NCBI RefSeq assembly: GCF_004011825.1
Contig: NZ_RKLO01000001.1
Span: forward strand, 891,575-955,574
Length of the DNA stretch: 64,000 bases
Direction: 5' to 3'
Source of the DNA: Rhodococcus xishaensis
GTDB taxonomy: Bacteria; Actinomycetota; Actinomycetes; Mycobacteriales; Mycobacteriaceae
Below the pieces are notes generated by a model, which did not search any database, was not told the DNA's origin, and worked only from the letters and a program-made list of their open reading frames with translations. Each line of letters opens with the position of its first letter. Position 1 is the first letter of the stretch. This document shows positions 8,248-16,121 of this stretch, piece by piece. The position numbers and the translations under genes were made by a program.

Positions 8248-8987
8248 CGGTGGCTCCCATCGGGCTCCATGACGTCCAGTCCGAATGCACGCGCGAGATT
8301 CTCCGGCAGCAGGACCTCGTCGCAGCTGCCGTGCATCAGCACGGTATGCATCAGCAGGACCGCTTCGTCGGCGAGTTGCGGTAGCGCATGCAGGTCGTGG
8401 GTGGACACCAGCACCGTGGCGCCACCGGCGGCCGATTCGCGCAGCAGTCGGGTGATCGTCGCCTCGCTACGTTTGTCGACCCCGGCGAACGGTTCGTCCA
8501 GCAGCAATATAGTGGCGCCCTGCGCGATGCCGCGCGCGACGAAGGCGCGCTTCTTCTGTCCGCCGGAGAGTTGACCGATCTGGCGGTCCGCCAGATCGGT
8601 CAACTCCACTCGTTCGAGAGCGTGCTCGACAGCGTCGCGATCGGCCCGGCGCGGCCGGCGCGTGAACCCCATCCGGCTGTACCGGCCCATCATCACCACG
8701 TCCCGCACGGTCAGCGGGAAGGACCAGTCCACGTCCTCGCTCTGGGGGACGTAGCCGATCACTCCGGATCCGCGTGCCGACGAGGGGGATCGACCGTCGA
8801 TTGTCACGGTTCCGGTGTCTGGCTCGACCAGTCCCATGATGGTCTTGAACAGAGTCGACTTGCCGGAACCGTTCATCCCGATCAGGCCACACACGCGGCC
8901 GTGTGCGACCGTCAGGGAGACGTCCCGCAGGGCGAGGACCTCGCCGTAGTGGAAGGTGACGTCCTTCACGCGGATCGCATCCGTCAC
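8244..8987 (-). CDS. Manganese/iron-type ABC transporter, ATPase
   Basis: A 247-residue nucleotide-binding subunit. Walker A is GMNGSGKST near residue 37, the signature LSGGQKKRAF near 140, Walker B ILLLDEPFAG, and the switch His in STHDLHALPQ. It energises import by the neighbouring permease. Four-base overlaps with both neighbours (stop/start ATGA) show tight translational coupling in the order binding protein, ATPase, permease. Confidence 0.92.
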   Translation of the reverse strand: MTDAIRVKDVTFHYGEVLALRDVSLTVAHGRVCGLIGMNGSGKSTLFKTIMGLVEPDTGTVTIDGRSPSSARGSGVIGYVPQSEDVDWSFPLTVRDVVMMGRYSRMGFTRRPRRADRDAVEHALERVELTDLADRQIGQLSGGQKKRAFVARGIAQGATILLLDEPFAGVDKRSEATITRLLRESAAGGATVLVSTHDLHALPQLADEAVLLMHTVLMHGSCDEVLLPENLARAFGLDVMEPDGSHR

Positions 8988-9925
8988 TGCCGTTGCCCTC
9001 CGTTCAGTCCCGCGATGATGGTCTCGGCGTCGTGGCGGATCAGATCCAGGTACGTCGGGACGGGCCCACCCGGTTCCGAAAGCGAGTCGACGTAGAGTGT
9101 GCCGCCGAACTCTGCTCCGGTGGCCGAAACGACCTGCTGCATCGGCGCGTCCGACACCGTCGACTCGCAGAACACAGCCGGAACCTGTTGCGTCCGAACG
9201 AACTCGATCGCCGACGCGATCTGCTTCGGCGTGGCCTGCTGCTCGGCATTGACCGCCCAGATGTACTTCTCGGTCAGCCCGGCGTCACGGGCTAGGTATG
9301 AGAAGGCGCCCTCGCAGGTCACCAGCGCGCGCTCGTTCGGTGGCAATGCACCGAGTGCGGCGACGAGGTCGTCCTGCACCTGCTGCAGTTGCCCCTTGTA
9401 CGCGTCGCCGTTTGCTTCATAGGCCGACGCATTCTTCGGGTCGAGGTCGCTGAACGCGGTCACCATGTTGTCGACATAGGTCTGCACGTTGATCGGGGAC
9501 ATCCACGCGTGTGGATTGGGCAGCCCCGCATAGGCATCCTCGGTGATGCCAACCGGCTCGATACCCTCGCTGACGACGATGTGCGGAACGTCGAGGCCTT
9601 CGACGAACTGCGCGAACCACGCCTCCAGATTCAGGCCGTTGTCGAGGATCAGGTCGGCCCGGGACGCCTTCTTGATGTCCCCAGGGGTCGGCTCGTAGCC
9701 GTGAATCTCGGCCCCCACCTTCGTGATCGACTCGACCTGGAGATGGTCGCCGGCGACGTTGCCGGCGATGTCGGCCAGGACCGTGAACGTGGTCAGCACG
9801 ACCGGCTTGTCTGCCTCACCGCCGTCGTCCGCAATCGAACAAGCAGAAAACGACAGTCCCACGGCGGCGACCAGCGCGGCGATCGATACCCGAGACCCGC
9901 GTCCCCACACAGCAAAGTTTGGCAT
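8984..9925 (-). CDS. Manganese/iron-type ABC transporter, metal-binding lipoprotein
   Basis: A 313-residue cluster A-I (ZnuA/PsaA-type) binding protein. It has a lipoprotein signal with the lipobox Cys29 (LSFSAC). The four metal ligands expected from PsaA/MntC are visible: His75 (EIHGYEP), His139 (NPHAW), Glu205 (VTCEGAF) and Asp280 (LYVDS). The His-His-Glu-Asp set favours Mn(II) or Fe(II) over Zn(II). The start chosen (MPNFAVWG) gives a normal signal peptide; the open frame extends upstream into a pseudogene and is ignored. It is the first gene of the importer operon. Confidence 0.9.
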   Translation of the reverse strand: MPNFAVWGRGSRVSIAALVAAVGLSFSACSIADDGGEADKPVVLTTFTVLADIAGNVAGDHLQVESITKVGAEIHGYEPTPGDIKKASRADLILDNGLNLEAWFAQFVEGLDVPHIVVSEGIEPVGITEDAYAGLPNPHAWMSPINVQTYVDNMVTAFSDLDPKNASAYEANGDAYKGQLQQVQDDLVAALGALPPNERALVTCEGAFSYLARDAGLTEKYIWAVNAEQQATPKQIASAIEFVRTQQVPAVFCESTVSDAPMQQVVSATGAEFGGTLYVDSLSEPGGPVPTYLDLIRHDAETIIAGLNGGQRQ

Positions 9926-9944
9926 CCCGAAATTGTATGGGTGG

Positions 9945-9959
9945 GATAGACGAACTATC
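9945..9959. promoter_or_regulatory. Candidate operator of the metal importer
   Basis: An inverted repeat GATAG-N5-CTATC lies 20 bp upstream of the binding-protein start. Arms are short, so the site is tentative; a DtxR/MntR-type regulator would be the natural candidate. Confidence 0.3.
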
Positions 9960-10024
9960 AAATGGGGTACTTCGGTCAGCGTTGCATTCGCAGTCCCCGA
10001 GTGCCGAGGGTGTTCCCGACGCGA

Positions 10025-10055
10025 GTGCACACCCGAGGGGGCGCTCGGGGTGCAC
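10025..10055. terminator. Hairpin downstream of the SDR pseudogene
   Basis: A near-perfect stem (GTGCACACCCGAG against CTCGGGGTGCAC, one unpaired base) separates the degraded SDR gene from the metal operon promoter. It lacks a clear T-run; a terminator role is inferred. Confidence 0.35.
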
Positions 10056-10079
10056 CGACCGCCCCTTCCCCGACGTCGA

Positions 10080-10600
10080 TAGGTTCGACGGCCCGTCAGA
10101 GCGCCGCGCGTAGCACCGACCCGCCTCGGCGTAGTCAGCACGGGCCGCCCCCCCGCGACGCGGCCGTCTCCGGCGCTGCCGACCAGCACACCGCGGTCGG
10201 CGGTCCCCTCGAGATCGTTGGCGTAGTTCTCCCAGTACCAGCCATTACGGAGCAGCACGTGGGCGATGCCCGATTCCGCGAGCATGCGCTCGGTGGCCTG
10301 GTGCTCCTGTGCGAGTTGGAGTGTGTTGTTCGGGGCGTCAGGAATGGATGTGTACGCGACGAGACGGACGCCGGCACCCGTCGCGGCGTCGATGACGTTG
10401 GCGTGCTGCGGCACCCGACCGCCCACCTCGCTGCCCGAGATCATCAGTAGCTTGTCGACACCGGCGAACGCGGCCTCGAGTGCGGGACGGTCGAAGTAGT
10501 CGGCGGTCCGGACCTGCACCCCCAGCGTCGCGAGATCGGTTGCCTTGTCCGGGTTGCGGACGACGGCGGCGATGTCGGGTTGGCCGGTGTGCACGGTGAC
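10080..10600 (-). pseudogene. NmrA/QorB-like NAD(P)-binding oxidoreductase, degraded
   Basis: The translation includes PDIAAVVRNPDKATDL, GVDKLLMISGSEVGGR, RLVAYTSIPDAPNNTLQLAQEHQATERML and LLRNGWYWENY, all typical of the QorB (quinone oxidoreductase 2) branch of atypical SDRs. The N-terminal dinucleotide loop (GATGxLG) cannot be read in frame. At a run of seven C on the plus strand (10148-10154) the frame shifts: beyond it the expected RADYAEA continues in another frame, and a second shift follows. Up to half of a normal ~285-residue protein is lost, so it is not functional. Confidence 0.75.
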
Positions 10601-10663
10601 CCCCGTGCGTCGCACCGACGACACGCGAGGTGGCCCCGCGCGATGGGATTCGGTGGCGTAGGG

Positions 10664-12073
10664 CTAGGACCGCGTTCCCAGGAACTGGCCGTGTAAGCCG
10701 GCCGGGATGTGGTGGGGGACGCTGGCTCGCGCGAGCTCGCGGAGTGTGCGACCGTCGAGCACGGCGAGGAATGAGGTGCCGTGTTTGGCGTCAAGCGCAA
10801 CGGTCAGTACCAGTCCGTCGTCTTCCTCTCGCGCGTCGGGTGCCGCGACGAAGACCGGCTCGCCTGGGAAGCATGCCGGTTGTTCCCAGATCGTGGTTGT
10901 GCCGTCGACGACGTCGACTTTCGCGATCCGGTCGAGGAACCGGCCCTGCGGTGAGATGCTCGTGCCCCACGTGTATCGGTAGGGACGGGTGTTCACGCGA
11001 CGGTAGTTGACCCGGGGAAGCTCGAGGGGAGTATCGGCCAGGTGCTCGCTGCGCACGCTGCCGACCTGCAGGTGCACACGCCAGCGGCGCAGGGTGCCGC
11101 GTGGAATGCGCGGGTCCTCCGTGCGCAGTCGGTCGAGGTAGGTTGAGCGGATGATCTCGTCGTCGTCGTAGACGCAGGCGTCTACGACGAGTTCTGGGCC
11201 GTCCTCGAACGCGTTCACGTGGTGGAAAGCAAAGCACGGTTCCGCCTCGAAGGTCCCGCACAATGTTCCAGTGTGCCGGTCTATGACGATCAGGCGGGTG
11301 GGCCGGTCTGCGTGCCAACGGTAGTTCTCGATGAACGACTGGTTACCAAGCGCCAGGCGCAGCGGGTTCACCAGCAGCGGATGCTCAGCGAGGATCGCGT
11401 AGTGCTCGGTGAGCGCGAACGAGTGCATGTAGCCGGGCTCGCGCACGCCGATCTTCGCGATGGTGCGGTAAGTGTGGCCGTCGCGGCTCGCGTGCAGCCG
11501 GTAGGTCGTGCGCCGGCCGAAATGTACCGCATAGCTGATCATCTCGCCGGAGCGCGGATCGGCGTGTGGATGTGCGGTGACGTGATGGCCCGGAGACTTC
11601 TCCATGCCGAGGGTGGCGAGCGTCTCCGGGTCGAAAACGACCGGCATCGGCGTTTCGGTGAGCGCCAGGCATTTGTCGCCGAGGCGCACGAGATTGACGT
11701 TGGCGTTGTCGGTGAATTGTGGTGAGAACGCGGTCTGAACCCTGCCGAATATAGAGCGGCACGGATCGGTGGCGAACTCCGTGAGGCGGACTTCGCCCTC
11801 GTCCAGGGCCGCACGGCGCGCGCGTGTGTCCAGGAACCGGTTCGCGTAGGAGATGACGCCGTTGGCGAAGCCGAAGCGGTGCAGCATCGCGTGCCCATCG
11901 AACCAGTGATTGAGGGAGCGCGACCCGACCTCGTACTGTGCGGGTCCGTTGCGGATCAGCTCCCCACTCAGCCACGCGGGTATCTCACCGGTCACGGGCA
12001 GCGAGTCGATGCGCACTTCGTCGGTTAGTGACCGAAAGCAGGCGCGGTGGTCGGGTTCAGTGATCGTAGACAC
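10664..12073 (-). CDS. Carotenoid/stilbene cleavage oxygenase (RPE65/CCD family)
   Basis: A 469-residue seven-bladed-propeller dioxygenase. The four Fe(II)-binding His are recognisable near His168 (TAHPHAD), His217 (GYMHSF), His284 (FAFHHVNAF) and His461 (PAGLHGQF), and the family motif NHWFDGHAMLHRF is at residues 55-67. Such enzymes split conjugated double bonds of carotenoids, apocarotenals or stilbenes with O2. A GTG start at 12073 is preferred over an upstream ATG because AGAAGAGAAGG precedes it at good distance. It is transcribed divergently from a PadR regulator, its probable controller. The substrate is not predictable. Confidence 0.88.
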   Translation of the reverse strand: MSTITEPDHRACFRSLTDEVRIDSLPVTGEIPAWLSGELIRNGPAQYEVGSRSLNHWFDGHAMLHRFGFANGVISYANRFLDTRARRAALDEGEVRLTEFATDPCRSIFGRVQTAFSPQFTDNANVNLVRLGDKCLALTETPMPVVFDPETLATLGMEKSPGHHVTAHPHADPRSGEMISYAVHFGRRTTYRLHASRDGHTYRTIAKIGVREPGYMHSFALTEHYAILAEHPLLVNPLRLALGNQSFIENYRWHADRPTRLIVIDRHTGTLCGTFEAEPCFAFHHVNAFEDGPELVVDACVYDDDEIIRSTYLDRLRTEDPRIPRGTLRRWRVHLQVGSVRSEHLADTPLELPRVNYRRVNTRPYRYTWGTSISPQGRFLDRIAKVDVVDGTTTIWEQPACFPGEPVFVAAPDAREEDDGLVLTVALDAKHGTSFLAVLDGRTLRELARASVPHHIPAGLHGQFLGTRS

Positions 12074-12101
12074 GGCGTGCCTTCTCTTCTGATAATTTGG
12101 A

Positions 12102-12122
12102 TAGATCAACATATACCATCTA
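12102..12122. promoter_or_regulatory. Candidate PadR operator between divergent genes
   Basis: Inverted arms TAGAT and ATCTA with an 11-bp AT-rich spacer lie between the carotenoid oxygenase and padR starts, in a short AT-rich block likely to hold both promoters. Short arms; assignment by context. Confidence 0.35.
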
Positions 12123-12138
12123 CTTTGGACCATTGCAA

Positions 12139-12657
12139 ATGATTCGACTGACGCCTACCTCTTACGTCGTCCTCGGACTCGTCGAGTCCAGCGGCGAGGC
12201 AACCCCGTATGAACTCAAGCAGCAGGTGGCCGCCGGTGTCGGCAACTTCTGGTCGCTGCAGCACGCGCAGGTGTACGGGGAGCCGGAGCGCCTCGCCGGC
12301 GCCGGCTATTTGGAGGAGCACCGCGAGGAGAGTGGCCGCCGACGCAAGCGCTACAGGCTCACCGACAGTGGCCGCGAAGCACTTGCCGCCTGGCGTGAGG
12401 AGAAGACAAGCGCCCTCTCGGAGTTGCGCGACCTGGGGCTGTTGAAGCTGTACTTCGGCGCCGACCCACACACGCTCGCCGTGGCGCAGCTTGCCGCGCA
12501 CCGCGAGAAGCTCGCCGAGTACGAGCGCATCGCCGCGGCGGAACCCGACCCTATTTCTTTCGGCCCTCGCATGGCGCTGGAAGCCGGCATCGGGCATGAA
12601 CGGGAGTGGGTCGAGTTCTGGGAGCGGGTCGCGGAGGAGGCGCCGAAACGCGCTTAA
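12139..12657 (+). CDS. PadR-family transcriptional regulator
   Basis: A 172-residue PadR protein. The winged helix covers residues 1-85 (LTPTSYVVLGLVESSGEATPYELK, then WSLQHAQVYGEPERLAGAGYLEE and RRRKRYRLTDSGREAL), followed by a C-terminal helical dimerisation region with EFWERVAEEAPKRA at the end. The ATG at 12139 begins with the usual MIRLTPTSY; a longer upstream reading would run through the operator region. PadR proteins often control phenolic or drug detoxification. Here the divergent carotenoid oxygenase is the obvious target. Confidence 0.85.
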   Translation: MIRLTPTSYVVLGLVESSGEATPYELKQQVAAGVGNFWSLQHAQVYGEPERLAGAGYLEEHREESGRRRKRYRLTDSGREALAAWREEKTSALSELRDLGLLKLYFGADPHTLAVAQLAAHREKLAEYERIAAAEPDPISFGPRMALEAGIGHEREWVEFWERVAEEAPKRA

Positions 12658-12664
12658 GCTTGGC

Positions 12665-12925
12665 CACTGCTGCACAGGCCAATTCAGGGCCGTCGTCGCA
12701 GCGCAGTACCGCTGGATAGGTACCGCGTTGGGCGGAGATCGAGATACGGCACGATCACCAAACCGTCACTGCCGCGGGCTGCAGAGAGCGTCAGCCGCGA
12801 CAACGCGTCGTGATCGACGCCCAACATCGCCCGCGCCTGCGACGACTCTGCCGGCGCAGCCCGACGGGTCACATCGAGGTCTGGGCCGGGTTGCTTGAAG
12901 GAACCACTGGTGACGCATCATCGGC
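12665..12925 (-). pseudogene. Xylulokinase fragment (copy 1)
   Basis: Between padR and tetR the minus strand encodes LGVDHDALSRLTLSAARGSD and GLVIVPYLD, clearly the same protein region as [21 protein letters not shown] of the xylulokinase at 14738-16002, but diverged in sequence. Up- and downstream the match decays through frameshifts (ending LRPTRYLSSGTALRRRP). It is a remnant of about 60-80 codons of an FGGY kinase. Confidence 0.65.
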
Positions 12926-13496
12926 GCCACTCCTCCAACTGTGCGATTGCCGTGTTCACTAGAGCGATAGCTTCGTCCCGGTTGACACGCGACAGGACGA
13001 GGGCGCTGACGGACAGTGACGTCAGCACTCGGGCACGGTGCTCGAGGACGGCGGCGGGCATGTCCTGGTCGACGGCGCGAAGGGCGTGGGTGAGTGCGGC
13101 GAAGAGCTCTTGCCGGTACGCGTCGACCACGCGACGCTGGGTGTCGTCGTGGGCCGCGAAGCCGGTGGCACTGTTGAGGAGCAGGCAGCCGCGTCCGGAA
13201 CATTCGTCGGTGAGCGCGTCCGCAAGATCCCGGTAGTAGTGGACGGCATCATCCGGGTGGGAGGGTTCGTCGGTCAGTATGCGAAGCCGAGGGCGGACCA
13301 CGCCGTCGAGATAGTCTTCTACGGCCGCGTCGAAGAGTCCGCGCTTGTTGGTGAACGCGTTATAGAGACTCGAGCGATTCAGTCCGGTTACGCGCTCGAT
13401 ATCGGGTATTGACGTGGCCTCGAAGCCCTTGTCCCAGAACAGGTTACGAACCTTGCCGATCACTTCGGCAGTATCGAAGTCCTGTGTTCGGGGCAT
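12918..13496 (-). CDS. TetR-family repressor of the adjacent reductase
   Basis: A 192-residue TetR regulator: helix-turn-helix at residues 25-50 (TSIPDIERVTGLNRSSLYNAF), then a helical ligand-binding domain containing DECSGRGCLLLNS, a pattern of TetR_C-type regulators near reductases. Start MPRTQDFDT. The gap to the divergent reductase contains two similar palindromes, the first a perfect 16-mer, so self-regulation and control of the reductase are likely. The ligand is unknown; reactive aldehydes, enones or quinones would suit the target enzyme. Confidence 0.88.
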   Translation of the reverse strand: MPRTQDFDTAEVIGKVRNLFWDKGFEATSIPDIERVTGLNRSSLYNAFTNKRGLFDAAVEDYLDGVVRPRLRILTDEPSHPDDAVHYYRDLADALTDECSGRGCLLLNSATGFAAHDDTQRRVVDAYRQELFAALTHALRAVDQDMPAAVLEHRARVLTSLSVSALVLSRVNRDEAIALVNTAIAQLEEWRR

Positions 13497-13517
13497 GACG
13501 ATCCTCACTCCTAGTTG

Positions 13518-13533
13518 TGAAACGGCCGTTTCA
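13518..13533. promoter_or_regulatory. TetR operator 1 (perfect palindrome)
   Basis: TGAAACGGCCGTTTCA is a perfect 16-bp palindrome in the tetR/curA-like divergent promoter region, 21 bp from the tetR start. Confidence 0.75.
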
Positions 13534-13541
13534 GTATATAT

Positions 13542-13557
13542 TGAAACAGGCAGTTCA
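13542..13557. promoter_or_regulatory. TetR operator 2 (imperfect copy)
   Basis: TGAAACAGGCAGTTCA repeats operator 1 with a few mismatches, its centre 24 bp away and 28 bp from the reductase start. Two spaced sites suggest binding of two dimers. Confidence 0.6.
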
Positions 13558-13584
13558 GAAAGAGAAGCATCGAAAGGAAGTACC

Positions 13585-14592
13585 GTGACCTCCAGCACTC
13601 AGATTCAGTTGATCAACCGGCCGGTGGGGTGGCCGACCCAGGACGACTTCCGCACGGTCGCCGTCGACTTGCCCGACCTAGCACCCGATCAGGTGCGTGT
13701 GGTCAACGAGTACACCTCCGTCGATCCCTACATGCGCGGACGGATGAACGAAGGGGAGTCATACATTCCGCCGTTCGCATTGGGGGAGACGATGACCGGC
13801 GGCGCCATCGGGCGTGTCGTCGAATCCACTGCCGCCACTCATCCCGTCGGTTCGGTCGTCATGCACGAGCTCGGTTGGCGAGACGTCGCGCAGGGCGATG
13901 CGTCGGCGTTCCGCGTCGTAGAGGAGATTCCGGGCGTGCCGATCTCCGCATACCTGGGGATCCTCGGGCTCACCGGTCTGACGGCGTATGTCGGACTGAT
14001 GCACATCGCGCATCTGAAGCCCGGCGACTCCGTCTTCGTCTCCGGTGCTGCCGGTGCGGTAGGAACGGCGGCCGGACAGATTGCCAGGCTGGAGGGCGCC
14101 TCTCGCGTGATCGGATCCGCCGGAAGTGCGGAGAAGGTTGCGCTTCTCACCGAGAAGTACGGCTACGCTGCCGCCTTCGACTACAAGCAGGCGCCGGTGC
14201 GTGAGCAGTTGGCGTCGATCGCCGGCGAGGGCATTGATGTCTACTTCGACAACGTCGGCGGTGATCACTTGGAGGCTGCGCTCGACGTTCTACGCCCAGG
14301 CGGCCGTGCCGCGATTTGCGGCGCCATCTCCATGTACAACGCTACCGACCGCACGCCGGGCCCCGACAACATGGGGAACATCATCGTCCGGAGCCTCACC
14401 CTCCAGGGCTTCACGCTCGGCAACTACACGCACCTCTTCCCCGAGTTCGTCGCCAAGATGGGCCCATGGCTGGCGTCCGGCGAGGTGGTCCACGACGAGA
14501 CCATCGTCGATGGCATCGAGAACTCGGTCGACGCGTTCCTCCAACTGATGCGCGGCGCGAACGTGGGGAAGATGCTCGTCCGCGTGTCCTGA
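13585..14592 (+). CDS. NADP-dependent MDR reductase (CurA-like)
   Basis: A 335-residue zinc-free medium-chain reductase of the CurA/leukotriene B4 12-hydroxydehydrogenase group. Visible motifs are VDPYMRGRM near residue 46, FALGETMTGG, the dinucleotide loop SGAAGAVG near residue 153, DVYFDNVGGDHLEAALDVL-type sequence in the C-terminal half and a late RGANVGKMLVRVS. The family reduces alpha,beta-unsaturated ketones and aldehydes with NADPH. The GTG start at 13585 follows GAAAGGAAG; an open frame upstream runs through the operator and is not used. Its regulator is the divergent TetR. Confidence 0.87.
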   Translation: MTSSTQIQLINRPVGWPTQDDFRTVAVDLPDLAPDQVRVVNEYTSVDPYMRGRMNEGESYIPPFALGETMTGGAIGRVVESTAATHPVGSVVMHELGWRDVAQGDASAFRVVEEIPGVPISAYLGILGLTGLTAYVGLMHIAHLKPGDSVFVSGAAGAVGTAAGQIARLEGASRVIGSAGSAEKVALLTEKYGYAAAFDYKQAPVREQLASIAGEGIDVYFDNVGGDHLEAALDVLRPGGRAAICGAISMYNATDRTPGPDNMGNIIVRSLTLQGFTLGNYTHLFPEFVAKMGPWLASGEVVHDETIVDGIENSVDAFLQLMRGANVGKMLVRVS

Positions 14593-14596
14593 TCGG

Positions 14597-14659
14597 TCAC
14601 GAGTCGGTGGGGTGGCGGACCTCGGAATATCGCTGGCGCACAGCGGGTGCCGGGTCCGC
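14597..14659 (-). pseudogene. Xylulokinase C-terminal remnant (copy 2)
   Basis: Encodes ADPAPAVRQRYSEVRHPTDS and a stop, nearly the same as the last residues of the main xylulokinase (ADPAPAVRERYSEVRDLTHS). It sits directly behind the intact reductase gene. Confidence 0.75.
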
Positions 14660-14664
14660 CCCCG

Positions 14665-14733
14665 AACTCAGTCGACGCGTTCCTCCAGGTCATGAGGGGC
14701 GCCAATGTTGAGGCGATGCTCGTCCGGTCCTGA
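14665..14733 (+). pseudogene. CurA-like reductase C-terminal remnant
   Basis: Encodes NSVDAFLQVMRGANVEAML then VRS and a stop, matching the end of the intact reductase (NSVDAFLQLMRGANVGKML, VRVS) with several substitutions. It has no start of its own. Confidence 0.75.
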
Positions 14734-14737
14734 TCTG

Positions 14738-16002
14738 TCAGGAATGGGTGAGATCGCGGACCTCGGAGTACCGCTCACGTACAGCAGGTGCCGGGTCCGC
14801 TTCGTACCGGTCGGCCAGCACCCGGCTCCAGTCGGGCGGTTCCGCGGCACCTGCGAGTGCCCAGGCGGCCTGCCGCCCGGCGCCGATGGCGGCATACTCC
14901 GCAGGTCGCGGCACCAGTACCGGTGCCCCGAAGACAGTTGGAGCCAGTTCGCACAGTGCTCGCGACCGAGCGCCGCCACCGACCAAGAGTATGCGCCGCA
15001 CCGGCACACTCTGGGCAGCCAGGTGGTCGATGCCTTCCGCGAGGCCACACAGCAGTCCCTCGATCGCGGCGCGCGCGAGGTGTGCGGGTGTCGAGTTGGC
15101 CAGGCGCAGCCCCTGGACCGACGCTGTGGCACGGGGGCGATTGGGAGTGCGTTCGCCCTCGAAGTGTGGCACCATCACCAAACCGTCACTGCCGCAGGGC
15201 GCAGAGAGCGCCAGCCGCGACAACTCGTCGTGATCGACACCGCTGACACGACACCCGACGTTCCCACCGAAACGACGACGTCACCCTCCCTGGCAGCGAG
15301 AGCGAGTGCGGCGGCCGCGTTGTCACCGGTGCCCGGGCCCAGTACCGCACCCGATCGGGTTTCCCCGATCTGCTCGGCGGGTCCAGCCACCCGCGGCAGC
15401 TGAACCGTGCGCCCTCTCGAGGCAAGCGAGAGCAGATCGAAACGGTAGAAATCCGTTTCGGCAGAAAAGTATCCGGTACCACTGGCATCGCCGCGATCCG
15501 TGGACAGTGTGGTCGGATCTCGGCCGCCGGCGAGTTGCCAACCGAGCCAGTCGTGCGGCAGGCACACTGCGGCTGTTCGGTCGGCGTTCTCCGGTTCGAA
15601 ATCGGCGAGCCAGCGCAATTTGCTGACCGTGATCGCTGCGACTGGCACGACACCGACTGCCTCCGCCCACGAATCGGGTCCGCCGAGGTCGTCGACCAAC
15701 TCCGCTGCAGCGCCGGCAGAACGAGTGTCGTTCCACAACAATGCTGGACGCACGACGGACGAGGCGTCGTCGAGACACGCCATTCCGTGTTGTTGTGCTG
15801 CGACGGACACTGCTGCGACATCGTCCGATCCGCCCGCCGCGGCAATCGCGGTGTCGAGAGCTTTCGCCCATTCCTGCGGTGCGACCTCGGTGTGATCCGG
15901 ATGCGACGCCCGACCCTCACGAGCGATCTCGCCGGTGGAGGACTCGCAAACGATCACCTTGCACGACTGCGTCGACGAGTCGATACCTGCGACGAGGGTC
16001 AT
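14738..16002 (-). pseudogene. xylB: Xylulokinase with internal deletion and frameshift
   Basis: The N-terminal part (15244-16002) reads [18 protein letters not shown], then AAQQHGM, WNDTRS and [12 protein letters not shown], a good FGGY xylulokinase. The C-terminal part (14738-15223) continues [20 protein letters not shown], with the ATP-site GGGARSRALCEL and the end RDLTHS, but in a different frame. The segment that normally joins these, about 40 residues, is absent. The join lies where GCGGTGTC ends one half and CGGTGTCGATCAC begins the other, so a deletion between short direct repeats explains both the loss and the frameshift. Xylulose phosphorylation is therefore probably lost, although the neighbouring polyol dehydrogenase is intact. 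Confidence 0.75.
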
Positions 16003-16012
16003 CGTGAACTAG

Positions 16013-16121
16013 TCACTGGTTCGAGTGCTTCACCAGTCGGAAGAACGGCGCACGGTCGCGCCACGGCTCGGCGTCGTCGAACCTCGGCACTGTCTCGGAG
16101 TTGAGTTGCACCGGCGTGTTC
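16013..16121 (-). pseudogene. C-terminal remnant of an unidentified protein
   Basis: After the polyol dehydrogenase stop, the minus strand encodes NTPVQLNSETVPRFDD, AEPWRDRAPFFRLV and KHSNQ then a stop, with good coding character and no start codon. It lies between the dehydrogenase and the broken xylulokinase, so it may be all that is left of a further polyol-catabolic gene. I do not recognise the family. Confidence 0.45.

Larger units (their letters stand above)
14520..14800. repeat. Imperfect tandem duplication of the curA-xylB junction
   Basis: Two diverged copies of about 140 bp lie head to tail: 14520-14659 and 14664-14800. Each holds the 3' end of the reductase gene on the plus strand followed by the 3' end of the xylulokinase on the minus strand, including the shared end CGGGTCCGC. 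The result is curA end, xylB remnant, curA remnant, xylB end. Confidence 0.8.

Noticed and set aside
8984-10624. A single 546-residue protein joining an SDR and a metal-binding lipoprotein
   Set aside because: The join has Arg-rich non-coding sequence, a frameshift and a lipoprotein signal in the middle; it is a pseudogene followed by a normal gene.
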